Counted from the stretch's first letter, positions 33,016-46,194 are shown. The stretch: DNA of 64,000 nucleotides from an uncultured Gammaproteobacteria bacterium (GCA_902556205.1 CACDVH010000003.1:62001-126000), one strand, 5' to 3'. Notes: generated by a model from the sequence alone, not told the origin. Translations and numbers: made by a program.

Positions 33016-34859
33016 ATTGCTAACTCCTCAACTTTTTTACCGCCGTAGATTAGATTTATGATCGCTCTAGAGACAATGATTGCGGTAAACATTGAAGTAA
33101 TGATTCCGATAGTTAAAGTTACCGCAAAACCCTTAATTGGCCCGGTACCAAAACTGAACAACACAATAGAAGCAATCAGCGTAGTGATATTAGCATCTGC
33201 AATGGTAAGTAGCGCTTTTTCATAGCCTGATGAGATTGCTTTTTGAATATTTTTACTGGAGCGCATCTCTTCTTTAATACGCTCAAAAATCAACACATTG
33301 GCATCCACTGCCATACCAACTGTTAGAACAATTCCCGCTATTCCAGGAAGTGTTAAGGTGGCCTGTATTAAAGACAAAATAGAAATAATTGTGATCAAGT
33401 TCAGTGTCAAAGCTAGATTGGCAACTAAACCAAAAACTCGATAACGCCATGCCATAAAGATCAGCACTAAAGCGAATCCAACGAGCACTGAGATCAATCC
33501 TTTTTGTATATTATCTGCACCAAGACTTGGCCCAATTGTTCTCTCTTCAATAATCTCAACTGGTGCTGATAGAGAACCAGCCCTCAGAAGTAATGCTAGA
33601 TTTGTTGCCTCTCTTGCACTATCCAATCCAGTGATTTGAAAACGATTTGAGAATGTTCCTTGGATCGTAGCAGCGTTAATAATATCTTGAGTCTTAGTTC
33701 GCTTCTTAACAGCAACACCGTCCTCCATCACAGTTTCAACCTGGTTTTCGATAAAGACTACAGCCATCCTATATCCCAAAAACTCTTTGGTTGTATCGAG
33801 CATAGAGCGTCCACCAGAGCTATCTAAAACAATGCTGACACTGGGCTGGTTATTTTCATCCATGCTGGATGAAGCGTCAACAATGTTCTCTCCAGTCGTG
33901 ATCACATTTGTTTTGAGTAGCAAAGGTCGACCATCCTTGAACTTGTAGATTTTCGAACCAGTAGGGGTTTTTCCTGATTGAATTGCAGTTTGGACATCAT
34001 TTTTTTCGTCCACCATTCTAAATTCAATTGTCGCAACAGCTCCAAGAATTTCCTTTGCTCTAGCCGTGTCTTGAACCCCCGGCAATTGAACAACAATCCT
34101 CTCTGTTCCTTGTTGCTGAATGATGGGCTCAGCAACACCTAATTCATTGACACGATTTCTGAGTGTAGTGATGTTTTGTTTTAGTGCGCCAAGTTTTGCA
34201 TCGGCCTGAGCAGTGGCTGAAATCTCAAACCCTAACTCGAGCTCTTGCTCAGTTCCTTCAGCAATAACTAGATCAGGAAGGTCATTTTTAATAACTTTTT
34301 TAGCTTCGTTTTTAAGCTCTTCACTTTTAAATGAAACAAGCAGTAAATTATCTTCTTTGCGTATTTTCTTGTAAAGCTTATCTTTTCTCAGTTCAGCCCT
34401 GAGCTCATTGTAATAACGATCTAAAGCCATCGTAGTAACTGCATTCATGTCGACCTCTAAGAGGAAATGAACACCGCCCCTAAGATCAAGACCTAAAGAC
34501 ATTGCTTTACCTCCAATGCCTGATAGCCACTGAGGAATTGATGGCGCTAAATTTAGAGCAACAACATAATTTCTTGTGAGTGAATCCTTCAAAATTGCTT
34601 TGGAAGATAGTTGTGTTTGTGAGTCATTAAACCTGACAAGTACGTTCTTGTCCTCAAGAGAAATCGATTTAAAACCAACACCACTATCTGACAAAGTATC
34701 TTTGATTTTATCGAGGTCCCTCTGACTGACATCATAGTTCCCAGATCCAGAAATTTGGATCGCCAAATCTGAACCATAGAGATTTGGCAAGGCGAAGAGA
34801 CCTAATATAAAAAGGAAAAATACAATTAGAATATTTTTCCAGGCTGCGTAATGGTTCAT
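33012..34859 (-). CDS. secD: Protein translocase subunit SecD
   Basis: 615 residues, E. coli-like length. N-terminal membrane segment (about 8-27), large periplasmic region with LGLDLRGGVHFLLEVD and RIVVQLPGVQD, then five membrane segments with GMAVDANVLIFERIKEEMR, the conserved Asp region used in proton-driven export. Second gene of yajC-secD-secF. Confidence 0.97.
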   Translation of the reverse strand: MNHYAAWKNILIVFFLFILGLFALPNLYGSDLAIQISGSGNYDVSQRDLDKIKDTLSDSGVGFKSISLEDKNVLVRFNDSQTQLSSKAILKDSLTRNYVVALNLAPSIPQWLSGIGGKAMSLGLDLRGGVHFLLEVDMNAVTTMALDRYYNELRAELRKDKLYKKIRKEDNLLLVSFKSEELKNEAKKVIKNDLPDLVIAEGTEQELELGFEISATAQADAKLGALKQNITTLRNRVNELGVAEPIIQQQGTERIVVQLPGVQDTARAKEILGAVATIEFRMVDEKNDVQTAIQSGKTPTGSKIYKFKDGRPLLLKTNVITTGENIVDASSSMDENNQPSVSIVLDSSGGRSMLDTTKEFLGYRMAVVFIENQVETVMEDGVAVKKRTKTQDIINAATIQGTFSNRFQITGLDSAREATNLALLLRAGSLSAPVEIIEERTIGPSLGADNIQKGLISVLVGFALVLIFMAWRYRVFGLVANLALTLNLITIISILSLIQATLTLPGIAGIVLTVGMAVDANVLIFERIKEEMRSSKNIQKAISSGYEKALLTIADANITTLIASIVLFSFGTGPIKGFAVTLTIGIITSMFTAIIVSRAIINLIYGGKKVEELAI

Positions 34860-34875
34860 ATTGAGTATTTAATCT

Positions 34876-35205
34876 TTATTCCGTTTTTTCAATTGCTTTC
34901 GTCTTAGCCTTTGACTTATTAGTTGCCTTAGTCATTGGCTTGACACTTCCTTTTGGCATTTTTTGATTGATACCTTGTTTTTGAACTTTCATAGAAACGC
35001 CTGAAGACACTTCTATTTCAGCAAAAGATTCATCGACCGCAGTTATTTTTCCAATAACGCCGCCGTTAGTAACAACCTCATCACCTTTCTTCAATTCTTT
35101 TAATAAGTTTTTGTGGTCTTTAGCTCTTTTTTGTTGTGGTCTGATTAGTAAAAAATACATCAGCACAAACATTGCAATCAGAAAAATTTCTGGTGGTAGA
35201 TTCAT
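34876..35205 (-). CDS. yajC: Preprotein translocase subunit YajC
   Basis: 109 residues. One membrane segment at the start (LPPEIFLIAMFVLMYFLLI), then RPQQKRAKDHKNLLKELKKG and GDEVVTNGGVIGKITAVDES, the family core. The basic tail rich in K and T is typical. It heads the yajC-secD-secF operon; no tgt or queA gene precedes it as in E. coli, where serS takes the place. Confidence 0.95.
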   Translation of the reverse strand: MNLPPEIFLIAMFVLMYFLLIRPQQKRAKDHKNLLKELKKGDEVVTNGGVIGKITAVDESFAEIEVSSGVSMKVQKQGINQKMPKGSVKPMTKATNKSKAKTKAIEKTE

Positions 35206-35232
35206 CTTTCACTCCAAAAAATAATAAAGGGG

Positions 35233-36528
35233 TTATTTTATCTTAGTTAGGCCGCCCATGTAGCTCTGTAGGACTTTTGGTATAGTTATACTGCCATCAG
35301 CATTTTGATAGTTTTCAATGACTGCCACCAGGGTTCTTCCAACTGCTAATCCTGAGCCATTTAATGTATGTAAATACTCAGATTCATTTGTCTCAGGGTT
35401 TTTCCAGCGCAGCTGCATCCTTCTTGCCTGAAAGGATTCAAAGCAAGAGCACGATGAAATTTCACGATAAGCGCTTTGGCCTGGAAGCCAAACCTCTAAA
35501 TCATAAGTTTTTGCAGATGAAAAACCAAGGTCGCCAGTACAAAGAATCACTTTCCGATAAGGGAGCTCTAATAGCTGCAAAATTCCTTCAGCATCATTGG
35601 TTAGCTCTTCTAGCACTTTGTATGACTCAGAGGGTTTTGAAATTTGAACAAGTTCTACTTTTTCAAACTGATGTTGTCGAATTAATCCTCTCGTATCCTT
35701 ACCATAAGATCCAGCTTCTGATCTGAAACAAGGGGTGTGTGCAACATATTTAAGTGGGAGGTCTGAACCTTTGACTATAGAGTCTCGAACCAAATTTGTC
35801 ACAGGAACTTCAGCTGTTGGAATCAAATAAAGAGCTCTAGCCTCACCCTCTTCACCATGAAGATGAGTTTTAAATAAATCTGCTTCAAATTTAGGCAATT
35901 GGCCTGTACCCATTAAAGAATCTGAATTCACCAAATAAGGGGTATAGGTCTCTTTGTAATTATTATTTTCAGTGTGATGATCTAACATAAATTGAGTTAA
36001 AGCGCGCTGAAGCTTTGCTAGTTTTCCAGTTATGACTACAAATCTAGAGCCAGAAATCTTAGCAGCTGCCGCAAAATCAATTCCATGTAATTCACCCAAA
36101 TCAACGTGGTCTTTGGGCTCAAAATCAAATTCAATTGGGCCTTTTGGTGGCCATCTTAGAACCTCTTCATTTTCATCCTCAGTATTCCCCTTAGGCACAG
36201 AGACATGTGGTATATTGGGCATCGATAAAGTAATATCACTAATCTTTGACTGGATTTCTTGGAGCTGAATTTTAGCATTATCAAGCTTTTCACCCAGTTC
36301 AGATACCTCCTGAAGCAGCGGCTCAATATTCTCTCCACTGGCCTTTGCCTGGCCTATAGATTTAGATTTAGTGTTGCGAAGATTTTGTAGCTCTTGAGTC
36401 TGCACTTGAATAATTTTTCTTTCATTTTCAAGTTCATTGAATTCATCAACGTCAAAGGAAAAGTTTCGCCTATTGAGTTGCTCAACCACAAAATCGATAT
36501 TACCCCTTAAAAGCTTACTTTCTAACAT
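35233..36528 (-). CDS. serS: Seryl-tRNA synthetase
   Basis: 431 residues, class II synthetase. An N-terminal coiled-coil arm (about 30-100) binds the long variable arm of tRNA-Ser. Motif 2 is [20 protein letters not shown] and motif 3 is [20 protein letters not shown]. The active-site stretch [13 protein letters not shown] is also kept. Separate from the sec operon by 27 bases, same direction. Confidence 0.97.
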   Translation of the reverse strand: MLESKLLRGNIDFVVEQLNRRNFSFDVDEFNELENERKIIQVQTQELQNLRNTKSKSIGQAKASGENIEPLLQEVSELGEKLDNAKIQLQEIQSKISDITLSMPNIPHVSVPKGNTEDENEEVLRWPPKGPIEFDFEPKDHVDLGELHGIDFAAAAKISGSRFVVITGKLAKLQRALTQFMLDHHTENNNYKETYTPYLVNSDSLMGTGQLPKFEADLFKTHLHGEEGEARALYLIPTAEVPVTNLVRDSIVKGSDLPLKYVAHTPCFRSEAGSYGKDTRGLIRQHQFEKVELVQISKPSESYKVLEELTNDAEGILQLLELPYRKVILCTGDLGFSSAKTYDLEVWLPGQSAYREISSCSCFESFQARRMQLRWKNPETNESEYLHTLNGSGLAVGRTLVAVIENYQNADGSITIPKVLQSYMGGLTKIK

Positions 36529-36633
36529 GATACTCAGTTAAATTATTATCCATAAATTATACTATGTACTACTTTGATAGAGTCATTGATAGCGTTGCAT
36601 CAGTATTTTTGGTTGACTTTCATATCTTACGTT

Positions 36634-37905
36634 TTAATATTGATACTTAATTTCTAAATTAACTCTCTGATAATCATCTAATGCAGCAAAAGCACGATTA
36701 TCTTTAGCATCGATATAAGTCCCGCTAAAAGAAGCTTGCCACTGATCATTAATGTCCCAATCAAGAGTTGCAGAACTAAGATTTAGGTCGTTATTAGAAG
36801 ATATAACGTTTGACAGCCCCCACTTCCAATCAGAGTCTCCAAACTTATCACTAACGCTCGCCATATAGCTCATACTGTTTCTTTTTGTGCTCACACCAAC
36901 ACCTAAAATTGAAGGCGTTAAATAATCATCAGCAAAATCTAAAAGATACTGAGAATTAATAGAAATTAGCCACTGTCGATCATCATTCTGAATATCAAAT
37001 GCCAAGTCCCAATCAAGGCGATCTACTTTAATAAATTGTCCAGTTCGATTCTGTTGAATATTTTTTTTATAAGCAACATCAAACTTAAGCAAATAGTCAT
37101 TAAACGCCTTATTGAATCCAAAACCCATGAGTTGATATGGAGTTGCATATACCAGTCCATCAGTAAGATTGATTAAGGCATCATTGGGTACGAGCTGACC
37201 AAGATAAAATGCCATATCACTTCCCTCACTGCTTATCCCATAGCGCATTCCAAACTCATCATAGGTGTCATTTTTCAAAACAAGAAGCTTACTCTTGGAA
37301 ATTTTTGGATTGGTATTATAGAAAAAACTTAAATCCCTATTATCAAAATAGCGCGTTGCACTCAAAAACCACTGAGGCAACATCGATGGATCAGTTAATC
37401 CGCCAGAGGGATTAACAACATCAAGTGCACCGCCTTCGAGCTCACCCCACCCAATAGTGTATTTCCCTATTTTGGTGCTCCAGTCATCAAAACTAAACTG
37501 TAAAAAGGCCTTTTCGACTTCTAAATCATTTTTTTCAGTTGAATAATTGCTATCACTTGGCCAATATTGAGTCGCTTTAAGTTCAACCTCTCCATAACCC
37601 GAATCAGAGACAGAGCCACTAGTTCCAAGAGTGATTTCCGTTCTTTCTTCAGTGGTACTGTAATCACTTGCAGGATTAAAGCCCCACTTTTGAGTCACGC
37701 CAAGGTCTAACCAAGATAATGTCTTTTTTTCAAGATCAGCATCTTCTCCAAAGACATCACTATCATCAGACCACTCATCAAAACCCCCTTCAGATTCATC
37801 AAAAACAGTATCATCATCAAAAAATGAGTCTTCTGCGTTAACATTCAGTAATAAGATAAAACCAAATATTACAAAAATAACTTGTCTCAATAAACTATTA
37901 AACAT
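36634..37905 (-). CDS. Outer-membrane beta-barrel protein of an RND export set
   Basis: 423 residues. A signal peptide (about 1-24, FVIFGFILLLNVNA) is followed by a very acidic stretch (residues 25-58) with FDEWSDDSD. The rest shows alternating aromatic/hydrophobic strands (WGWGELEGGALDVVNP-type loops; GKYTIGWGELEGG) and ends in IKYQY, typical of a barrel with a C-terminal aromatic residue. It resembles the DUF1302-like barrels that accompany RND/MMPL and LolA-like proteins. It is the last gene of the RND - LolA-like - barrel operon, 8 bases after the second. Likely the outer-membrane end of a lipid or hydrophobic-compound transport path. The substrate is unknown. Confidence 0.72.
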   Translation of the reverse strand: MFNSLLRQVIFVIFGFILLLNVNAEDSFFDDDTVFDESEGGFDEWSDDSDVFGEDADLEKKTLSWLDLGVTQKWGFNPASDYSTTEERTEITLGTSGSVSDSGYGEVELKATQYWPSDSNYSTEKNDLEVEKAFLQFSFDDWSTKIGKYTIGWGELEGGALDVVNPSGGLTDPSMLPQWFLSATRYFDNRDLSFFYNTNPKISKSKLLVLKNDTYDEFGMRYGISSEGSDMAFYLGQLVPNDALINLTDGLVYATPYQLMGFGFNKAFNDYLLKFDVAYKKNIQQNRTGQFIKVDRLDWDLAFDIQNDDRQWLISINSQYLLDFADDYLTPSILGVGVSTKRNSMSYMASVSDKFGDSDWKWGLSNVISSNNDLNLSSATLDWDINDQWQASFSGTYIDAKDNRAFAALDDYQRVNLEIKYQY

Positions 37906-37913
37906 CTTATTGT

Positions 37914-38828
37914 TTATTGAGCTTGTTTGCGAAGATCTTTAAGATACTTCTCTCTGAAGGCCTGGTCAGTAAGGGCTCTCTGAGTTAAAAAATCCTCTTG
38001 GATATCCACACCAAAATTGATAGCTTCGAGCCTCATATTAGTTAGCCTATTACTAACAGTATTAAAAAATGTTAGACTTCTACCCATCCAAACATCATTA
38101 ATTTTTTCAACTTTACCAACCTCAAGCTTTTTGATAGGATTGGAGTTCTTGTCAAACATTTGAACCTTCAAGGTAATAAATCTCTCAGTATCTACCCAGC
38201 TCTGAGTTTTTCCATAACTACTTTTACTGAGTCGATGAGGTTTTGGTGTCGACTCAATGACCGCAACTTCACGACCCCTAAACTTACCCTGCTCCAATAG
38301 TTCATAGGTATAGTCATCAAGCTTTCCAGACTCCTGATCTTCGGTTGTCATTTCAGTACCAAAAATACTAGCAGACTCGGTCTCTTCATCATCACTGTTT
38401 CTGACACTAATTCTCTTCACCTTTCCAAGGGCAGACAAATAGAGCCAGGTTTCGTTATCTCTATCACTATCATCATAGCTATAAGAGAGCATACCAATTC
38501 CCCTCTCACTTGCTGGCTCAAGAATGATTGCAACACTCTTAGTATCTTTATCATCTATACCGGTATTAATTTGTGCATTCTCGACTAATTTAATACGAGG
38601 CTTTTCAGCACACTTAATCTTGCCATCCTTTTTGCCATATTTGCAAGTCGTTAGTTTCATTCTCGTAAACGCAGAGTCTGTTGATTTTCTAGACTCTTCG
38701 TCAACTCTCTCCATAATTTCTCTGGCACTTAGGTCAGTGTCAGCGAAGGCATTTAGACTAAACATTGCAACACAGAAAGTTACTAAGAGCAGTTTTAAGT
38801 TCAAATCATTTGTTATTGGTTTATTCAT
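37914..38828 (-). CDS. LolA-like outer-membrane lipoprotein-sorting family protein
   Basis: 304 residues. A signal peptide (KLLLVTFCVAMFSLNAFA) precedes a beta-rich body: SAREIMERVDEESRKSTDSA at the start, ILEPASERGIGMLSYSYDDS, ETWLYLSALGKVKRISVRN, GTEMTTEDQESGKLDDYTYE and SYGKTQSWVDTERFITLKVQ. These are the landmarks of the LolA/LolB-fold proteins encoded next to RND transporters. Probably a periplasmic carrier between the RND protein and the outer membrane. The start overlaps the RND gene by four bases. Confidence 0.85.
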   Translation of the reverse strand: MNKPITNDLNLKLLLVTFCVAMFSLNAFADTDLSAREIMERVDEESRKSTDSAFTRMKLTTCKYGKKDGKIKCAEKPRIKLVENAQINTGIDDKDTKSVAIILEPASERGIGMLSYSYDDSDRDNETWLYLSALGKVKRISVRNSDDEETESASIFGTEMTTEDQESGKLDDYTYELLEQGKFRGREVAVIESTPKPHRLSKSSYGKTQSWVDTERFITLKVQMFDKNSNPIKKLEVGKVEKINDVWMGRSLTFFNTVSNRLTNMRLEAINFGVDIQEDFLTQRALTDQAFREKYLKDLRKQAQ

Positions 38829-41518
38829 TTTGAAGCCTCTATAAAGTTTAAATTATCATCAACATCTTTCTGGCCAAATTTTGGCTTAAATATCATTATC
38901 AGTGCTGGGAAAAACAACAAGTCACATAGCAGTGCTACAAAAATAGCTAAGGATCCAAAGCCTCCTATTTTAGCTAATCCTAAATAGTCACTAAAGGTTA
39001 GCATAAAAAACCCGCAACCCAATATGAGCGTTGTAAAAGTAACCGCCTGTCCAACCTCTTTTATGGTTTCAACCAGGGCGATTTTCATATTGTGGTTTTG
39101 AGCGAGTGACATTCTGTAATGACTAATAAAGTGAATTGTATCATCGACCGCAATACCAATAATTAAAGGCGCAATCATGAGCGTATCTGTATCAAGCGAA
39201 ATCCCAAGAAGGCCCATCAGTCCAAACGCTAATGTTGCAGGAATTAGATTTGGCACAATCGACATCACACCTGCCTGCAATGAACCAAGAGTCAGCATCA
39301 TAAGAAGACTGATGACAACTGCTGCTATCGCCAAACTCTTAAATTGATTCTTGCTGATATCATCTGCTAACCTCATCATTAGAGCGAATGAGCCAGTAAT
39401 TTGAACCTTAAGTTCTGGATAGATTTCTGTAAGTGTATTGAACTCGTAATTAATATCCTTTTGAATCTCATCAAAAAAATCTTTGTATTCTTCAGAACCA
39501 GCATTTCTAAGCTGAACACTGATATGACTTTTACTGAAATCATCACTAACCAAAGCTCTTCGTTCCTCTGGATTCGAACTATTAAAAAGATAAAGGAGTT
39601 GAGAAACCGCAATCTGACTATTTGGGATAGTTCTATACTCTTCTGAACTTTGCATAATCGCATGAGTATCTTTTACAAGGTCAGCCAGAGAATTTGTACG
39701 GATAATATAATCACTATAGCTGTCTTCGATTTTATTCTGAAGTCTGTCCATTGAGCTTAAGACCGCTGGGTCCATAATTCCATCTGATCTAGCAGTATCC
39801 ACTACAATGACCATGTTCCCAGTTCCCATCATATTGTCATCAACAATGTCGTATGCCTGACCAATTGGAACATCATCAGAATAAAGCTCAACTAGGTTTG
39901 AGTCTATTTTTACTTGTGTTGCGCCATACAAACACACTATAAATCCACCAAAAAATATGATGGCAATTAAGTATCGGAAACGCTCTACAAAAGCTGGGAT
40001 TCTGTCTAGTAATGGCTGCAACCACTCTGCGCTCACTAGCCAAGTCAAACCAATTTTTTTTGATGCACTTAACAAAGGTTTTGCAAAGAAACTCAAAAAT
40101 CTTAATGACTTTAATTTGAAGTTTAAAGCGAGAGCCTTTATTCCATTTTTATTATTTTCTTGATTTCCAGCTTTTTTAGTTTGCATTGGATGCCAGTAAT
40201 TCAACAAAACGGGTAACAAATAGATTGTATATGCGAATGCAAAAAATACCCCAGCTGCAGAAGATAGCCCGAATTGAACAAACATAGGCATGCCTGTTGC
40301 TGCCAATGAAGACATGCCAGCCATTGTGGTGATGGTTGTTAATAGAATAGGAACTCCAGTCTTGCCATAAGCTTTTGATAATGCTTCGTCATGCTCCTTA
40401 CCATCCCGCCTAAAAAACAAGTAGGAGCTCATGACGTGAACACAGTCAGCCACACCAACAGCAATGACCAGCATTACAGTTAGAGCAATGAGAGTTGTCG
40501 ATGCCAAATTAAGCCAACTCAAGCCGCCGATCACAAAAAGGATACTGAGTCCTATTGCAAGCTGAGGCAGAACAACGGCACTAGCAGAGCGAAACAAAGT
40601 CCATAGCAAAAGGTTTATGATGACTACCATTCCTACCAACAAGAATGCAGCTTGGATCAGAGTGTCCATAGCTAAAGAGATCATTGCAGAGTTACCAATC
40701 GGATAAAAGTTGAAGTGTTCAGTCATCTTTGACTGCTCTGTGATTGCTGTTATAGCCTTCATAAATGGAATATAGAGGGCGGGCTCGTCAGGCTGGTATT
40801 CGATTTTTTGAATCACAGCGCTGTCATCCATACTGGCATCAAAATCATCACTCCAGTCATCGTCAGAAAAAAGAGAGAGTTCATCATCAGACTCTTGAAC
40901 CACCGGAATAGCGCCAAAATCAGTTTTTATAGAGATTGCCCCATAACGGTGATCCTTAGAAAACATAAACAGCTCAAGAGAAGGCTGATCATCTGCCTCA
41001 GAACTAATGGCACTTAACTGATTTTGCTCGCTTGGAATAATTTTAGGGACGAGACGAGGAGAACTCAAAACATCATCTTCATTCTTCTGGATTCTAATAT
41101 TTGATAACGATTGAACGCGCTTAATGTGACTCAGTGATTCAACAATATCTGGAGTTAAGCCATACTGATTTAACCAAACATCATTACTTATTTGCTCATA
41201 ATTATCTAGAGTCTCTGTAATTTCTGAGATTAAAGTAAGTGATTTATTTGAAAATACATCCCCATCTTTTGCCTCATAAACGATGAAAAGACCATCATCA
41301 CTTCCAAACTGATCACGGAACTCATCTAAAGCCTCGATTGCTGGATCAGACTCACTAAACCATACATCAAAAGACGTATCGAGCACAAAACGAGAAGCGC
41401 CATAACCCATAAAAATAGTTGACAGTAGAGCAACTAAAAGAACTGCTTTACGATAGGGAATAAGCTGCGATGGTACTTTCGCAAAATACTTATTTAGATA
41501 CAGTAAAAGATTCTTCAT
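38825..41518 (-). CDS. RND/MMPL-family transporter
   Basis: 897 residues with two halves. Each has one membrane segment, a large periplasmic loop and five further membrane segments; sterol-sensing-type motifs occur in both (AVGVADCVHVMSSYLFFRRD; GIAVDDTIHFISHYRMSLAQ). The Asp residues in those helices are expected to relay protons. In the first periplasmic loop, residues 209-232 are unusually acidic (LFSDDDWSDDFD) and mirror the N-terminus of the barrel protein two genes on. A linker with long basic stretch (about 455-500) joins the halves. Such proteins move lipids or hydrophobic molecules to the outer membrane. First gene of the three-gene operon; substrate unknown. Confidence 0.88.
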   Translation of the reverse strand: MKNLLLYLNKYFAKVPSQLIPYRKAVLLVALLSTIFMGYGASRFVLDTSFDVWFSESDPAIEALDEFRDQFGSDDGLFIVYEAKDGDVFSNKSLTLISEITETLDNYEQISNDVWLNQYGLTPDIVESLSHIKRVQSLSNIRIQKNEDDVLSSPRLVPKIIPSEQNQLSAISSEADDQPSLELFMFSKDHRYGAISIKTDFGAIPVVQESDDELSLFSDDDWSDDFDASMDDSAVIQKIEYQPDEPALYIPFMKAITAITEQSKMTEHFNFYPIGNSAMISLAMDTLIQAAFLLVGMVVIINLLLWTLFRSASAVVLPQLAIGLSILFVIGGLSWLNLASTTLIALTVMLVIAVGVADCVHVMSSYLFFRRDGKEHDEALSKAYGKTGVPILLTTITTMAGMSSLAATGMPMFVQFGLSSAAGVFFAFAYTIYLLPVLLNYWHPMQTKKAGNQENNKNGIKALALNFKLKSLRFLSFFAKPLLSASKKIGLTWLVSAEWLQPLLDRIPAFVERFRYLIAIIFFGGFIVCLYGATQVKIDSNLVELYSDDVPIGQAYDIVDDNMMGTGNMVIVVDTARSDGIMDPAVLSSMDRLQNKIEDSYSDYIIRTNSLADLVKDTHAIMQSSEEYRTIPNSQIAVSQLLYLFNSSNPEERRALVSDDFSKSHISVQLRNAGSEEYKDFFDEIQKDINYEFNTLTEIYPELKVQITGSFALMMRLADDISKNQFKSLAIAAVVISLLMMLTLGSLQAGVMSIVPNLIPATLAFGLMGLLGISLDTDTLMIAPLIIGIAVDDTIHFISHYRMSLAQNHNMKIALVETIKEVGQAVTFTTLILGCGFFMLTFSDYLGLAKIGGFGSLAIFVALLCDLLFFPALIMIFKPKFGQKDVDDNLNFIEASK

Positions 41519-41587
41519 AATTGAGTTTTGAAAGCCAAATAGTATTATACTTATTTGTTCCTTAATAGATTAAATTCAAGTCCAACC

Positions 41588-42532
41588 TTAACTATTTTTC
41601 TGCCAGTAAAGCAAACCTTGAGTATTAATTTTTACATCAAGGCTTAACCTCTCTTCTGCAAAATTTGTATCGCTCACTCCAATCTCACTAAGTCCTTTTA
41701 GAAAATAGTCCATCATTTGTCTATAAATAATTGATTCTGCATCATTTTTATTTGCATACTTGATTGCTAAATCACTAACAAAGTGGATACTATTTATTAG
41801 CTGATTTAGAATTTTTTGAGTCGGCTTGATAGCTGAAAAATGCGTTAAGCAGACTCGTTCTGGCTCAAACTCCATAATCCGATTGATGCTTTTAATGAGG
41901 GCCTTGGGATCGAACTGGACAGGGCTTGTGCTTGGCAAAATATAGACCTTGTCTTGATAGTCAAGGTCACGATATGAGATTCCAAATGTATCACCTGTAA
42001 ACATTGACTTAGTTAGCTTATCCCAGATGCAAAAATGGTGTCTTGCATGTCCAGGCGTATCAATAAATCTGAGCTCTCTTCCATCAAAATCCAACATAAA
42101 GTTATCTTCTGCCTCAATTACTCTATCAGCATCGATTGGAATAATTTCACCATAATATTCCTTGAATTTCTCTTCACCGTAGACGGCCATTGCACCTGCA
42201 ATGAGTTTTCTTGGATCAATCAAATGACGTGCGCCTCTCGGGTGAACCACTAAACTTGCATTTACACATTGCCTCATGAGCTCACCAGCTCCCCCAGCAT
42301 GATCGAGATGGACATGAGTTGGAATTACATAAGACACGTCTAAAAGACTTAGGCCATTCTTAATGAGTACGTTTTCTACAACAGGAACACTGTAATTGGT
42401 GCCTGTTTCAATAATGGCAACCTTGTTGTTCTGTCTCAGAAGATATATTGATGCAAAATCTTTACTGTAATATCCAGAATCAATAACAATAATTCCTTCA
42501 GCAATATTTATCACTTCTAGTGTATTCATCAT
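41588..42532 (-). CDS. MBL-fold metallo-hydrolase
   Basis: 314 residues. The metal-binding motif HVHLDH (H73, H75, D77, H78) lies in YVIPTHVHLDHAGGAGE, followed by DTPGHARHHFCIWD and MFTGDTFGISY with further His and Asp ligands. C-terminal LTHFSAIKP adds the last His. This is a glyoxalase-II-like beta-lactamase fold enzyme, soluble, without signal peptide. The substrate cannot be told; a thioester or lactone hydrolase is plausible. It stands alone between the RND operon and the rRNA operon. Confidence 0.85.
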   Translation of the reverse strand: MMNTLEVINIAEGIIVIDSGYYSKDFASIYLLRQNNKVAIIETGTNYSVPVVENVLIKNGLSLLDVSYVIPTHVHLDHAGGAGELMRQCVNASLVVHPRGARHLIDPRKLIAGAMAVYGEEKFKEYYGEIIPIDADRVIEAEDNFMLDFDGRELRFIDTPGHARHHFCIWDKLTKSMFTGDTFGISYRDLDYQDKVYILPSTSPVQFDPKALIKSINRIMEFEPERVCLTHFSAIKPTQKILNQLINSIHFVSDLAIKYANKNDAESIIYRQMMDYFLKGLSEIGVSDTNFAEERLSLDVKINTQGLLYWQKNS

Positions 42533-42591
42533 AAATTCTTTGAAATTGAATCCTTTTTAAGAAGCTTGATTTTACTTGAATTAGTCTAGAT

Positions 42592-42625
42592 AAAAAAATA
42601 CCCCGCCTTAGAAAAGGTCGGGGTA
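42592..42625 (-). terminator. Terminator of the rRNA operon
   Basis: On the minus strand a stem TACCCCGACCTT / AAGGCGGGGTA with a TTCT loop (one bulge) is followed by a run of seven T. It lies 13 bases after the end of 5S rRNA and is a standard intrinsic terminator. Confidence 0.88.
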
Positions 42626-42637
42626 TTTAGAATAAAA

Positions 42638-42754
42638 GCCTAGCAATGTCCTACTCTCACATGGGGAGACCCCACACTACCATCGGCGCTAAGTGGTTTC
42701 ACTTCTGAGTTCGGGATGGGATCAGGTGGGTCACACTTGCTATTATCACTAAGC
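42638..42754 (-). rRNA. rrf: 5S ribosomal RNA
   Basis: About 117 bases. The core CCGAACTCAGAAGTGAAAC and GCGCCGATGGTAGTGTGGGG is unmistakable. The ends GCTTAGTGA and TTGCTAGGC pair as helix I (with some G-U pairs), which sets the limits. Confidence 0.95.
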
Positions 42755-42892
42755 AAACTGCTTATTCGAATTAGGCCAAAACCTAACTCAAATGAATTAA
42801 AAAGTTTTTATACCAGAGGTATAACAAAATGGATAAAGTAAAGTTTATAAGGCATATTGCCTGTTGACACAACAACATCTCCAAATATCTTG

Positions 42893-42902
42893 GGTGTTAT
42901 AT

Positions 42903-42909
<7 letters not shown>
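42893..42909 (-). other. 23S precursor processing stem, 3' half
   Basis: The tract 42893-42909 (plus strand GGTGTTATATGGTCAAG) is the reverse complement, save one base, of 45784-45800 (CTTGACCATATAACCCC) at the other end of 23S. The paired tracts form the base stem that RNase III is known to cut in 23S precursors. Confidence 0.7.
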
Positions 42910-45790
<2,881 letters not shown>

Positions 45791-46094
45791 ATATAACCCC
45801 AAAGTATCTGGGTTTAATGGTTTCGTATTTCACCTTGTGAAGTCACTAGTTATATCTTTCGATACAATCAGTGAATTCTATTTATCAATGATAGAAATTA
45901 ATCTATCAATGAGAATCCATATTTTTTGAAATTGTTGTGTCAATGCAATACACCTTACGTTGTATTGTATTTAACAAACTTTACTTCATATCCAAATTGT
46001 TAAAGAGCTCCCAATCCAGTTGATACCAGAAAGGGTATAAAAACTTAAATAAAACTTAAGACTAAATCTTATTTAAGTTTTCACTTGAGAAAAA
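45791..46094 (-). other. Spacer between tRNA-Ala and 23S rRNA
   Basis: No gene. Besides the boxA at 45994-46008 it holds a perfect 11-base inverted repeat (AACTTAAATAA at 46042-46052, TTATTTAAGTT at 46069-46079) just after tRNA-Ala, probably a processing hairpin. A small dyad ATACC/GGGTAT lies at about 46023-46038; a similar one occurs in the 23S-5S spacer near 42811-42823. Confidence 0.6.
45994..46008 (-). promoter_or_regulatory. boxA antitermination element before 23S
   Basis: The minus strand reads GCTCTTTAACAATTT, matching the boxA core (GCTCTTTAACA) that binds NusB/NusE in rRNA operons. Confidence 0.75.
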
Positions 46095-46170
46095 TGGTGG
46101 AGCTAAGCAGGATCGAACTGCTGACCTCCTGGATGCAAACCAGGCGCTCTCCCAGCTGAGCTATAGCCCC
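46095..46170 (-). tRNA. tRNA-Ala (anticodon TGC)
   Basis: 76 bases. Acceptor GGGGCTA pairs with TAGCTCC. Anticodon loop TTTGCAT with TGC; T-loop GTTCGATCC; 3' CCA is encoded. It lies in the 16S-23S spacer as usual. Confidence 0.97.
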
Positions 46171-46194
46171 AATTAAAACTAATAACCCAGAAAA

